Source: Capra hircus (taxonomy: Eukaryota; Chordata; Mammalia; Artiodactyla; Bovidae). Taken from it: 64,000 bases of DNA. The first letter of the stretch is position 1, and each line of letters opens with the position of its first letter. The stretch is from the NCBI RefSeq assembly GCF_001704415.2, contig NC_030826.1:34405324-34469323 (forward strand), written 5' to 3'. Both the position numbers and the translations under genes were made by a program. A model generated the notes under the pieces. It was not told where the DNA came from. It did no database searches and was given only the letters and a program-made list of their open reading frames with translations. This document shows positions 23,024 through 35,300 of this stretch, in pieces.

Positions 23024-26000
23024 GGAGGCGGGGCGCCGGGCGGTGTCTAGGGCCCCGCGCCTGGGCGCGTACACCTGTGCACCCCGGGATCTCGAGGCTC
23101 TGGGAGGCCGGCGCCCTTAGCCGAGGCCGGAGGACTGGCCTCCTCCCCGGTGGACTAGCGGGGAGTTCGCGGCCAGCCGAGCCCTGCACGGGCCGGGCCG
23201 GGATGGACTGGGCGGACCCGGTGCTGGAGACCCTCCGGCCCCCGGACCCCTCCCTCGGAGCCGCCTCTGAGACAAGACAAACACGTTTCCGGAGTCTGGC
23301 ACTCCTGGTGGAGCCCCAAATAGGTCTCTGCTCGAGGCCACCTTTTGTGGTCCATTCGTTTGTCCCGCTGGTCTTGATCGAGAGCAGGTGTCCATCGAAG
23401 AAAAACGCACAACCTCAGGGTTGCGAGTTATGTTCTGTTTAGCGTCTTCCTGCGGACTGGAGCCCGGGAAAGAGCCTCTCAGGAGCTCTGAGAGACTGTT
23501 CCGGAGAGGTTAGGGAGGAACCAGGATATATAGAAGTTTTTGCTGGAAACACAAAACCCCAAAACATGTCGTGGAACATCAAAAGATTACTGGTAATCAC
23601 ACACACACACACGAAACAGACATCTCTTTCATGATTTTAGCACATTTCTGGATCTGGGAAGATGCAAGAGTCTGGGCTCCTTGAAATTATTCCTTAGATC
23701 TCATCCTGTCTGGGGCCAATCTCCTGTTTTTCTCCATCCTAAACCACCTCAGGGCGCACCTGGGTTGGCAGCAGCGGCCAGTGGCCTGATGGGGCAACTT
23801 TTGTTCTCACTGGAATGGCCGGTGACATTCTTTGTCGGTTCTCACTGACTTTTCACTCTAGTGAGACTGGAAACCTAAAATTCTCTCCCAGAGATAAAAT
23901 TGGACACTGTTTTAGAGACTGGCTGGTGGGGAGGGGGACTGCGATCCCGAGATAGCTCGTCCCCTACCTAAGGAGGTGACCTCTGATCTGAGCCCTGAGA
24001 GGTAAGCCAGGGGGTAAGGTGCTCTGGTGGAGGGCTGGCAGAGCCAAGGCCGTGAGGAGGTGGATTTGTTCCGGAACAAAGAGAAGCCTCATGTCTGTCC
24101 CCAGGAAGTGCCGGACAGCCCAAGGGCATGGGAGGAAAGCAGAGGAGGGGAGGAAGACTTATTATTTCAAAGAACTTTCCGTGAAGTGCTGGGTCACTCT
24201 GCATGACTTGGGCGGTTCAGAGCGAGCTCTCTGGTGTAATGGGCACCCAGATCCAGGTGAATATCACCAGCTGCCCTGGGAGGACGAATGTATCTGACGG
24301 CATCCTTTGAATACTGGATTCCTGATGGCGTTAGAGGACTCGAAACCCATGAGGTCCATGGTGTGCCGTGCTTTCTATCCTAGCAGATCTCAGATGAGAA
24401 GGGCAGAGATCTTGGAATGCCAGAGGGGACCTTCGGGATTGCCCAGCCTGGGGTGGCTGCTTCACGGATGCAAACTCCGGGTGGAAGGATGGGCACCGTT
24501 GACTAGAGGTGGGGAGACCTTCAGGGCTTTGGACAGTGGAGCCCCTGCAAGGTTAAGGTCTGAGCAAGGCCTGGCAGCGGGGGAGGGGGAGACTTCCTGG
24601 GTGTGTGCAGGCAGCCCCTTCTCTCTGGGGCTGTGCAGTGGGACTGACCTGGGAGCTTTTGGGAGATGGGTCAGGGTGACCCTCACTGGCTAACATTCCG
24701 TTTTCCACCGCTGCCCCTGTTGGTACAGTTAAGCTTCCTGTTGCCAACAACATTCCACGTTGTCTATTTGTGCCTCTTGGCAGCCCTCCTCCCTCCTCTG
24801 TCAGAATCTCTGGTTTGGAGAGATATTGTCTCCAGGATGGTTTCTTTGCATCCAACACATCTGAGCTACAGGCTGGCACCAAGCTCACCTAGCCCCCTCC
24901 GATGGCCGGGGCGGGGGTGGTGGTGGGGGTAACACAGTCATGGTGAAAATCCAAACTCCTCTAGTAGCCACAGTTTAACAACTAAGAAGAAATCGGTGAA
25001 GTTACTTTTAATAGTATATTTGACCCAATACATGAAAAAATGTGATTCTGTCATGCACTACCGCAAGACCCCAGCAGCCACACGCCTGCTGACGTGGGCA
25101 CAATGCCCTTGACCAGTAGCTCCTGGGCCTGCTGCAGTGGGTTTGGAATCAGGACTTTGTTTTTAGCTTAGAAAGTAGCCCCCCACCCCCTGCCGCCCCC
25201 CCAGGCTGGGGAGTGTCCCTGCTGCACCCTCATTGACCAAGGCCCTCTCTACCCTGAACTTGGCTTGGCTCCTCCTTGGCTCAGCAGCTGCGTGAAGCCG
25301 ACTGACTGGTGGGAGATGGAGCCGGACAGAAGGGCTCCGATGGTGCCTCATGGTGCCAGCTTCTTGGGGAGCTTGGGCTGCCAGGGCACAATCGGAGACT
25401 CCGCTCATGCCCGTTTCCAGATGGTTCCCCAGCCCTTGTCCCTTGTGAGCGTGGGTGGTGTAGGTGTCCAAAGGGGCCCTTCAGTTACCTGCTCTGTAAG
25501 ATGAGAGCTCTGTCAGCTCTGAAGTTCGGGTGACCGCACTGAGGGTGGGTGGTTTTCAGAAGGCAAGGTTCAGGCTGCGTCCAGCCCATGCTTGGGGGCC
25601 GGGCCCCTTGGGCTGCACAGTCCCTGTATGTGACTGCTCTGTGACCATTTGGGAGGCAAATCCCAGGGGGTGACGGGCATGTCGGAGCTGCCTTCCCGGG
25701 TGAGATGTTTGCCTACTACACAAGAGTTATTTTTCAAATTCTCTTGGCATTATCACGTTGGTCAGAACAAACATCAGGCCATTTCTTTGGACAACTTATT
25801 CTGTGAAGTTCTCAGGGATGTAATTTTTGTCTTCAGTGTTTTGGGGTGAGAGTCCAGACCTTTGGCAAGTCATGTCAGTGTACAGAGCGTTGGTTTCTCC
25901 TGCCTCTGTTGAGATGGCCATATGGCTTTTCCTCTTCTGTCTGTCTGTGCAGATGTTGGTTGTCACACCAGCCCCACATTTCTGGGGTGCCCCCCAACTT

Positions 26001-26229
26001 GGTCCTGATCTGTTCTCCTTGTATTCATTGCAGGCTTTGAGTTTCCATCATTTTGTTCAGGGTTTTGGAGGGCTGTGTTCATGAGGAGTATGGTTTGTAC
26101 TTTTCTTGTAGTGTCTTTGTCCAGTTATAGCGTTAAAGGAATGCAGCCCTCTTAGTGGGAGCTGGGAAGTGTTCTGGGAGAGACTGTGCGGAATTGTGGT
26201 TCTTTGTTCCTTCAATGTTTGGTAGGATT

Positions 26230-26515
26230 CATCACTTTGCCGACAAAGGTCTGTCTAGTCAAAGCTATGTTTTTTCCAGTAGTCATGTACGGATGTGAGA
26301 GTTGGACCATTAAGAAAGCTGAGTGCTAAAGTATTGATGCCTTTGAACTGTGATGTTGAGGAAGACTCTTGAGAGCCCCTTGGACAGCAAGGAGAGCAAA
26401 CCAGTCAATCGTAAAGGAAATCAGTCCTGAATATTCATTAGAAGGACTGATGCTGAAGCTGAAACTCCAATACTTTGGCCACCTGATGCGAAGAACTGAC
26501 TCATTAGAAAAGACA
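26230..26515 (+). repeat. BovB LINE fragment (3' part, tail missing)
   Basis: From cgacaaaggtctgtctagtc through ctccaatactttggccacct to agaactgactcattagaaaagac. The usual terminal 200 bases are absent and unrelated sequence follows. 26100-26230 just upstream looks like an L1 remnant. Confidence 0.85.
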
Positions 26516-29199
26516 GGTTGCACCTGTTTCCCCCGCTTATTTTCCCCCCCCCCCAGGGGAGGAGGTCACAGAGGCCCCCTCTGGTCCTTCTGGAGGGTGG
26601 GAGGGAGCCCCCAGCCTGGACTGTCTGCTGCCTGAAGACCTTCTGTGCCTGGTGTCACGATCGAGGTCATGGCTGCCTTAGTACAGAACTTTGTGGCCCT
26701 CCTTCGTGTGTCTGTGCTAGTGTGGGGCTCACAGCACTGGTTTCCTGGTAAATGTCTCCTGAGTTGCCCTGAGATGGAGGGTCCTGCTGGAGGCCGACAC
26801 ACTGTCCCCAGCCTGTCCCCCGCCCTCTGTGCTGAGCAGTACGTGGGTCCCACCTGCGGTCGATGTGACTTTGACTCCTGGGCCCCTGCTGTTTGTTTGG
26901 ATGTCACAATGTGACCCGGGTGCTGTTGACCCGCCACGTCTGTGTACCCCTCGCATGGCAAGCAGTATGGTCTAGCCTCTGAGCCCCTCACGGAGCGCTG
27001 CTGGGGTGCGGTAGGCGGAGCATCTCCTTTGCATTCCAGCGCTGGGACCCTGCAGCCTGTGACCTTGGAACCGCAGGGGCTGCATCGTTAGAGTTACCAA
27101 GAGCAGAGGGCCAGGACTTCCACGGCTTTAGTAAGGTGGGGGGACCCTTCCCATAGCTGAGGTGGCCTGGGGTGGGGTGCAGGGTTCTGGGGGCAGCATT
27201 GGGGACCCACCTGCTCTGCTCCTGCCTGACGGGGTTTTGGAGGGAGGGCCTCCTTGAGTCACGGAGATGACAGCAGCCCGAAAGGGACCTGCCGGCCTCA
27301 GAGCCTGAAGCCAGGAGGGGCCCCTCTGCTGCCGCCTAGCCTGTTCGTCATTCTCTGCTCCGCACGCCCCTCTGGGCAACGCAAATCCCCCTTCAAGGTG
27401 ACCAGATGCTTCCCGGGTGATGAGGGCCCTGGGACCTGGGTAGGGGCCATGGTCCTAACGGGGGGTTGGGGGGGACCTGGCTGGATGTCGGCTTCCGGTG
27501 GCCTCAGCCAGTGTCTTTCTTCTGCTCACTTGTCTGGCCCCCTAGGGAATGTTCAGAACTTACCTTTGCCCCAGTGCCTGAACCTGGAATCTGGAATGTG
27601 GAATCTGGAATCTGGAAGGGCTGGTTGACCTGGCCTCTGCGAGCCCCTGGCTTGCTTCTCTCCGAGCAGGCATGACAACAGGGCTGGTGCTGCTGAGTGA
27701 CTGCCTGAGGTGAGGCGTGAGCACTGATGCATCAGGAGATGCATGTTGGTCTTGCTGCAGCGGCTTAGCTGGCAGAGTCCCCTCAGAGTAGTGCCTCCTG
27801 GGGGTGCTCCGTGTCTGCTGAATGTAAATCCCTGAAACCTGGCAGGAGGACCGCGTCTCTCCCTGGGCCCTTTGGGGAAAGAGGGCCAGTTCCCAGTTCC
27901 CCTGCTGACTTTCTTTCCTAAGGTGTGATTCACGTAGTGATGTCTGCCCAGATGGAGAGTTCTCATGTACCCCTGACCACCCAGGCTCCGTCACCCCAAA
28001 AGACCCCTCTGCGCCCTCCAGGCAGCCACTGGACTGCGTGCTGGCTTCCTCCTGCTCACTAGCCAGAACCTGGGTGACCTCGAGCCCCTGGCCACCATCT
28101 GCACCTGCTTCCCACGTGGGCAGGCCTCACGCTTGACCCTTTGCCCTCTTTCCTTCTGGCCCTGCCAGCCCAGGGTCACTTGTGGGGCACGAGGCACAGC
28201 CTGAGGACACAGGGCTTCTATGGGACTGTGGGGTTTCCTATCCTTGTACAGGTGTCTGCTGGCTGGTGGTGAAAAGTGACAGGGGCTGAGGCTGTGTGAG
28301 TGGTGGGGCCTGGAAGATCTGACCCGCCGGCAACCTCTGTGAGTTTCCCCATAAAATGTGATGGGTGTCAGGGTGGACACACTGAGTCCCAGGGTTGCTG
28401 GCACGGCTGCAGGGAAGGGTTTTTGACTCTCCTCTGCTGAGTGGGAACAGTCCGCCGCCACCTGCGGGCCCTGGCAGTTGGGGGCGTTGGTCTCCCCATG
28501 GACACAGTCGCCAAGCTGGAGGCTCCGGATTCTTCCGGTTCAGAGGAACTCCTTAAAACGGCATCTGCTGACAATGACACCCTTGTCTGCAGAAATGCCA
28601 CAGAAGCTCTCATGGGAGTTGTCGCTGTCATAAACATGTGGAGAAGCACGTTTTGTGTGCTGGCCCTAAGCCAGACATGGTGATTCAGAGGACAGGCCGG
28701 GGCTGGGGGCCATTAGCGGGAAGTATGGTTCACGGAGTTGGTGAATGTGATCGAATATGGCTCAGGTCAGAGCTCAGACTCCCAGTACCTCCCTGGGCTC
28801 TTCATTGGACATGGCTGCCCCCCCAGCTCCGCCCCCCTGGGGGCGGGAGACTGACCCACCCTGAGTAGGTTCCACCCCTGGGTTTCTAAGGAACTGAGGA
28901 CTATACCCGCACCCCCGGTCAAGGTTTGAGAACATTGCTTGATTTCTCAGCTTAAGAGTCACCAGAAAAATACATACTTAAGAAGCACAGCTTCTGGCAG
29001 CTGGTGCATCTCTGGCCTCAGAAGCAGAGGGGTCGGCAGGCTCAGGGCTGCTCCCTGCAGGGCCCACTCACGCTACCTGGGCTGCTTCCTGTCTCGCTCT
29101 GAAGTAGAGGGAGGGGGTTGAAGTCCCTGGAGCACAGGCGGCTGAGATAGTCCCTTACCACCGTGTGTTTTGCTGATGAAGAAACAGGGGCCACCATTC

Positions 29200-29700
29200 A
29201 CCCAACAAACACTCTGTGCCAGGCGATGATACAGAGATGGGGAAGAAATGGCCCCTCATCTGGAGGAACCATCACCAAACAGGGACAGATGACAGGGACA
29301 GGGACAGATGGGGTACACACAGAAGACACAGGAGGGGGCCATGGGCGAGGGTACCGGACATGCTCTCACTGGGTCTTGAGGGATGAAAAGAGTTTGAGGG
29401 ACAAGAGGGTATTTCAGAAGGCATTTGAAAAGGTTCAGAACACGCTGTTTGTGGGTGAGGGTGGCAGGAAGAATGGCAGGTAAGACTGGTGGAGGGAAAT
29501 CCATCAGAGATGTTGGGCTGGGTGGGGAGGCATGGGTGCTGGTGTGGCAGGAAGTGAGGCTTGGGAGCCAGCCCCTTCCTGGGGGCACTGGGACACTTGG
29601 CAGAGTTTTGAGCAGGAGGATGATGTGGGCACCACCAGAGAAGACTTGCTGTGAGAGGAGGGAGCTGGCAGTGAGGCAGGGTGAGCAGGAGGAGCACTGG
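29200..29700 (+). repeat. L2-like LINE fragment
   Basis: caacaaacactctgtgccag, agaaggcatttgaaaaggtt and a purine-rich 3' half follow the order of L2 remnants. It is very diverged. Confidence 0.45.
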
Positions 29701-30543
29701 GGCCAGTGAGGCCCCCTGGCTGCGAGGGTCTGTTTTCACAGAGGGGGCTGGTGCCGGCTAAGCAGGACCCAAGCAGGACTCTGGTCCTTCCCGCCCTCCC
29801 ACCGCACCGCCCCCCGCCCCGCAACAGACAGCATATCAGTGGGCGGAGCCTCACAGTCAGACATGCTTAACCACTCCTCAGCCACTCCTCAAGGCTTTGG
29901 GGCTGGTGGGGTCTCCCTCAGGCTGAAGCCTGTCCTTCCTAGGGGCTTCCACACCTTGGCAGCCACCTGGTTGGGGGGGGGGCGGGGCTAGCCGAAAGGG
30001 TGGCAGCGTACAGGGTGCCTCGCTGTGGCCCATCCAGGCAGGGTCCTGTGTCCAGCCTTGCTCCCCATGGTTGCTGAGGGGGCTTGGCCATCCTCTGTAT
30101 CCTGCACCTGTGCTTCCGTGGCCCTGGCCTGGGCCAGTGCGCCCAGCATTCCCGCAACCATGCACCTCTGGTTCTTGACTCAGCTTTTCTCCTGTCTTGG
30201 GCAGTCAACTGAGTCTGGCTTTTCCCTTGTCCCTGCCAACTGACAGGCAGAGGAGGCCACGTGGGAAGGACATGCCAGCATCTGAGCTCCGAGACGTTCC
30301 TGAATCTTTCACAGCCATGCTCAGTGGCATGGCGGGCCGAGCCATGCTGGGAGTGGTCACCTGTGGAGTGTCTGCAGGGCTGGGTGGCCTGAGACAAACA
30401 TTTTCCAAAAGAATGAAATGTGTCTCTGAGAGAAATGAAGTGCAAACGCCATTGCAGGTGATATTATAGGAAAGACCAGAACCCCCATGGTCCTGACTTT
30501 CTTCCCAGTTGAGGCTTATTTTTATTGTGGATTGCATGTGGAC

Positions 30544-31249
30544 TAAAGAGCCTCTTGATAAGAGTGAAAGAGGAGAGGGACAAACTTGGCTTAAAACTCA
30601 GCACTCAAAAAACTAAGATCGTGGCATCCGGTCCCATCACTTCACGGCAAATAGATGGTGGAACAATGGAAACAGTAAGAAACTTTATTTTCTTGGGTTC
30701 CAAAATCGCTGCAGATGGAGACTGCAGCCATGATATTAAAAGACGCTTGCTCCCTGGAAGAAAAGCTATGACCAACCTAGACAGCATATTAAAAAGCACA
30801 GACATTACTTTGCCAACAAAGGTCCATCTAGTCAAGGCTACGGTTTTTCCAGTGGTCATGTACAGACTGAGAGTTCGACTATAAAGACAGCTGAACACCA
30901 GAGAATTGATGCTTTTGAACTGTGGTGTTGGAGAAGACTCTTGAGAATCCCTTGGACTGCAAGGAGATCCAACCAGTCCATCCTAAAGGAAATCAGTCCT
31001 GAATATTCACTGCAAGGACTGATGCTGAAGCTGAAACTCCAATACTTTGGCCACCTGATGTGAAGAACCGACTCATTGAAAAAGACCCTGATGCTGGGAA
31101 GATTGAAGACGGGAAGAGAAGGGGACAACAGAGGACATGAGTTTGAGTAAGCTCCACGAGTTGGTGATGGACAGGGAAGCCTGGTGTGCTGCAGTCCATG
31201 GGGTCACAAAGAGTCAGACATGACTGAGGGACTGAACTGAAATGAGCTA
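30544..31249 (+). repeat. BovB LINE 3' part (0.7 kb)
   Basis: Begins with the end of the reverse-transcriptase reading frame (codons for K-S-L-L-I-R-V-K-E-E and, further on, T-L-P-T-K-V-H-L-V-K-A) and runs to the typical tail ending actgaactga at 31240. The frame is broken after about 115 codons. An 8-base match, catgtgga, at 30535-30542 and 31250-31257 may be its target-site duplication. It lies in PEMT intron 1. Confidence 0.92.
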
Positions 31250-32290
31250 CATGTGGAGAGGTACCATAGATCTCTAAAAAGAAAAACAGAGAGTGATGCA
31301 GTGACTTAGCACTCAGAATGTCAGTGGTGTCTCATCCTTTTTAAAGAAGGAACTCAGTGCTGGAAGCATCTGGCTGTCTCCTCCTTGTCCCCAGAGGCGG
31401 GTGGGGGGCAGATCTCAGTTCTGTCCCCAGGGATGTCTGGGCCGTGTCTGGAGCCGTTTTTGGTTGTCATAGCTGCGGAGGGCTACCAGCGTGGAGTGGG
31501 TAGGGCCACAAAGAGTGAGTGGCCAGAGGGTGGACAGGGAGAAGGTGGGAGAGACCCAGCCCAGGCACAGGAGGGGTGCTTAGCTGTGTGGTGGTAGTTC
31601 CTGAAAATGCACTAGGGCTCTGAGGTGCTGCAGCTTCCTTGTCCATTTGATGTGTGTTTGAAATCAAGGCAGGTTGGCACAGACCTGGTCTGTTTAAATT
31701 CTCTAGTTGCCTTGGGAATAGTGCATCTGGTTTTCCCAGGCTCCTGTGATGCACACATGTTGCATGCGTGCCAATAGGAGCAGCCATGCACACATGTGTA
31801 TGTTCCTGGGGCTGGTGCCTGGGGTTGGGGACCCCCCACCAACATTCAGGAGCGCAGTCCAGCAGGTGGGAAAAGCCACTGCTGCTCTTTTCATCTGGTC
31901 CTCAGATGCTGAGCATCTTCACACAGGTGTCGGCCCCTCGGGTTGGCTCTAAACACCTCCGCAGGGTCCTGGTTACCCTAGTGGGGTCGCTGCCCTACAA
32001 GGTGCTGGATACTCACCTTCAGAGTCACTGATTTTCTCCCTGGCTTCCACTGTGGCCCCACCGCCCTCCAACAGGCACAGCATGGCTGGCTGGGTTTTGC
32101 TTTTTATCTTCAGATTTATGAGATTACACTGTAGTAACTTTTGCCGGACTTGGACGCACCAGAGCCTGCTGGCCTGTTCCCGGAGGGTAACTTTGCTTCT
32201 GAGCTCTGGGCTTGCCTTCTCTCTAGTGTTGGCCAGGCGGGGCCAGGTGGGGCAGGCCCGTCTCCCACTGACGTCACTCTGTCCCTTCAG

Positions 32291-32398
32291 GCAGACCTCT
32301 GCATTATGACCCGGCTGCTTGGCTACGTGGACCTCTCGGAACCCCACTTTGTGGCTGCTGTCCTTGCCATTGTCTTCAATCCACTCTTCTGGAATGTG
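32291..32398 (+). CDS. PEMT: PEMT exon 2, with short-form start codon
   Basis: The acceptor tcccttcag ends at 32290 and the donor gtaagt begins at 32399. The first five codons (A-D-L-C-I) are coding only in a long isoform; the ATG at 32306 starts residues 1-31 of the short form. The exon covers the N-terminal amphipathic and first membrane segment and ends after the paired valine codon (phase 0). Confidence 0.95.
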
Positions 32399-35300
32399 GT
32401 AAGTGCACCCAGGGCGGGCTGCACGGACAGACAGGTGGACAGACGGACAGACTGGCAGCTCTTCCCTCCCCATCTGTCTCTGGTCAGCGTGGGAGCATCC
32501 TCCTGCTTCCCTGCCAAGGTCGGCACCTGGGGAGGACACCCCTCCCCTTGGGGTCCTGCCACATCTTGGCTTTAGCAGACAGCCCAGGGCTGCCCTGCAT
32601 GCCTGAGGGGGCCGTGCTGTTCCGGTGGGTGAGTTGGAAGGACTTGGCTGGGGTTGGCTCCCCTCCTGCTACGTGCGCAACAAAGCCATCGTCTTGTGAA
32701 TCTCCCACCCCAGCACCAGATGTGCTCTGTAGCCATGGTCACTTTTCCAAAATGCGGCTTCCCTCAGAGTGGTCTGCAGCCCCTGGGCTGCGGGCAATGG
32801 GGAGCAGGAAGGAACCCACAGCAAGTGAACTGGGTGGCAGACCCCCGCCAGGTCATCTGCGGGCATGGGGCCTTGCACAGTGGGCTCTGGGCCATCCCTC
32901 TGCCAGCCCTTCTGGGAGACGCCTCTCCCCGGCAGGATGAAGGGAAGCTTTGGGGGCCTCTGGTCTGCTGTCTGCAGCAGCATCTTGGGGGTGGGGGAGA
33001 GGCCACCCCCAAGGCGCCGGCTGGCAGAGCTGTGGACGCCTTATGCTCACCTCCAGGGCGTTGGCACACGCTGTTCCAAGCTTTCTTCATCTCAGGTAGC
33101 CGCTCGGTCCCCGGGGCAGAACAGGACATATTTGCATTTGGTTGACGAGTTAGGTCTTCACTTCATCTGGTGGGAGCAGGGTGGGGGTGGGGCTGCTCAT
33201 CACAAAGAGGCCACAGCCAGTGTGCTGTCCCTCCCAACAGAGTGGTCTCCTTGAGGGGAGGGACACGCGTGATCAACGTGCCGTCCCTCCGTCCTGACAG
33301 ACTGGTCTCCTTGAGGGGAGAGACATGCCCTGGTCAATATGCCTTCCCTCCCGACAGACAGAGTGGTCTCCTTGAGGGGAGAGACACGCCCTGGTCAACA
33401 TGCCATCCCTCCTGACAGACAGAGTGGTCTCCTTGAGGGGAGAGACACGCCCTGGTCAATATGCCGTCCCTCCCGACAGACAGAGTGGTCTCCTTGAGGG
33501 GAGAGACACGCCCTGGTCAACATGCCATCCCTCCCGACAGACACACTGGTCTCCTTGAGGGGAGGGACACACGCCCTGATCAACATGCTGTCCCTCCGTC
33601 CTGACAGACTGGTCTCCTTGAGGGGAAGCATTTGTGTCCTTTTCCACATGCCCTGCTGGTTTCCCTGACACGTGACCACAGGCTGGGTAGTCCAGAACAG
33701 CAGGGATGCTCTCCCCCAGATCAAGGGGCCAAAAGCCTGAAACCAGTGAGCAGTTACACAGAAGCTGGTGTCCGGAGTTGTCCTGGAGGCAGGCAGCCAG
33801 TGGGGTCGGGGCTCCTTGGTCGGACTGAGCTTCCGGAGGAGCCAGGCAGGGGTGGGTGGGGAGGTGGACAGGCCGGCTGTCCTGAGGAAGGACCCTTAGT
33901 GCTGGCCTGCACCCTGGTTGTGTTTCAGGCAGCACTGAGATGTGTGTGAGAGGTGCACACGTGGCTGTACATGCATGTGCACATGTGAGCACGGGGAGCT
34001 GGGCTGGGTGTGGACAGACTGTCTGACACCCTTGCTCCTGTCTGGCTCAGAGTCTCTCTCCGAGGGCATGGCTGTGCACGCACTGGGCTCCACTCCGAGC
34101 TGGATTTTTACAGAGCTACGGGTTGTCTGGCCTCGGCTCCCAGTGGGGACGGTCAGCCCGGTGTCACCAGGCCCCACACTCGCTCCTCTGGCCTGGCTGT
34201 GCCATGTGTATATGTGTGTGCTTCTTAGGATGCTCAAGCAGCCCTGCCTGCCCCATGGCCTGAGCCCTGAAGGGAGAGCTGTGTGGAGCAGCGGGCAGCA
34301 GCTGGGCTAACTTTAGAGTCTAGGGGTCTGAGCAGGGCAGCATTAAAGCATACCCTAACACTAACCCTAACTGGTACGTATGGTACCAGGTAGCTCGCCA
34401 GGTGCCCAGACCGTGTGGTGGGCAAGGGAGCGAGGAGGGAGTCCCAGCAAGACCCCACCTGATTGGGCTTCTCCTCCCCCAGGGTCCTGACGGTCCAGGG
34501 GTGCAGCCTGAGTTTCCTCTCAGTCCTGCCGGGGCGTGGGGATGGACAAAGCGCCTCCTCTGGGGTGCTTCACCGCTGGAGGTGGTGGTGGGCAGTGGGG
34601 CGACATTTGCATCCAAGCTTGTGTTGATTTGGTAGGACAGGTGTGGGGGGCTAGTGGGTTATCTCTGGGGTCCCTGCTGCATGGAGGGGCAGTTTGATGA
34701 CACATACCCCCTGGGTGTCCTTGCATGCCCCCTACCCCCCTGCCTTTGCAGGGTCTGCTCCCTCTAAGAAGGGCCTCCCCTCTCCCACCAGCCCTCCCTG
34801 AGCCCTGGCCCCAGCAGACGTCTGTGGGTCCTGATCCTTGTGAGTTTGTGTTTCACCCCACCCCTCCTTAGACCGAGGGCTCCTGGGAGCTGAGGGCAGG
34901 GCCTGGACCAGTAAGTTGTTGTGGGTGAGCCCTGAGTGGCCTGGGGGCCAGAGGCCAGCCAGGTTGTTTCTCCATTTGGGGTGAGTAGTAGGTCCTCCCG
35001 CTGACCTACAGTGCCAGCCTGGCTGTGTTGTTGACTTTGCACTATTCCCTAGTCCTCCTCTGACGCCATCTGAGATTCAGGAAGAATGTCCAAGGCATGG
35101 GGTTTGTCTCTATTTACTGCCCACTTGCTCTGGCCTGGGCCTCAGCTGTATCATCTGAGGTCTGGAGAGTGTTGGGGCAAGGGGTGGCCTTTGTCCAGCT
35201 CGCCTCCAGGGTGGCTGCCAGGCAGCAGGGGAGGGGAATGGGTGTGAAGGGTCTGGAAGCCCGGGCCACGCTTGGCCAGGAGCAGCCGTGGGAGCCTGTT

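Larger units (their letters stand above)
22440..23260. promoter_or_regulatory. CpG island at the PEMT 5' end
   Basis: About 800 bases are very GC-rich with dense CpG, unlike the CpG-poor DNA on both sides. The island contains the upstream PEMT exon, GC boxes (for example gggcgggg near 22974 and ggcgggacc near 23001) and no TATA box, which fits a housekeeping-type, dispersed start. Exact transcription starts cannot be read from the sequence. Divergent non-coding transcription from such an island is common but unproven here. Confidence 0.85.
22943..32290 (+). other. PEMT: PEMT intron 1
   Basis: 9348 bases, gtaccg...tcccttcag. The first 300 bases belong to the CpG island. The rest holds a (CA)n run near 23597-23611, a BovB piece, L2 remnants and much unique GC-rich DNA. 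No other exon was recognised. Confidence 0.75.

Noticed and set aside
22597..23442. 281-codon open frame through the PEMT CpG island
   Set aside because: It runs through the exon in a different frame from the conserved PEMT peptide, ignores the good donor at 22943 and has no recognisable domain; high GC removes stop codons.
30525..30884. 119-codon frame with reverse-transcriptase wording
   Set aside because: This is the remnant of a BovB LINE and is truncated at both ends, so it is listed as a repeat and not as a gene.
33221..33626. CRISPR-like regular direct repeats
   Set aside because: The whole 61-bp unit is repeated with no unique spacers, and the host is a mammal; it is a minisatellite.
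33456..33992. 178-codon - strand frame running across the minisatellite
   Set aside because: Openness follows from the repeat unit being almost a multiple of three and free of stops; no splice or start support.
34340..34375. Telomere-like cctaac repeats (ccctaacactaaccctaact)
   Set aside because: Only two or three imperfect units; too short to call an interstitial telomeric array.
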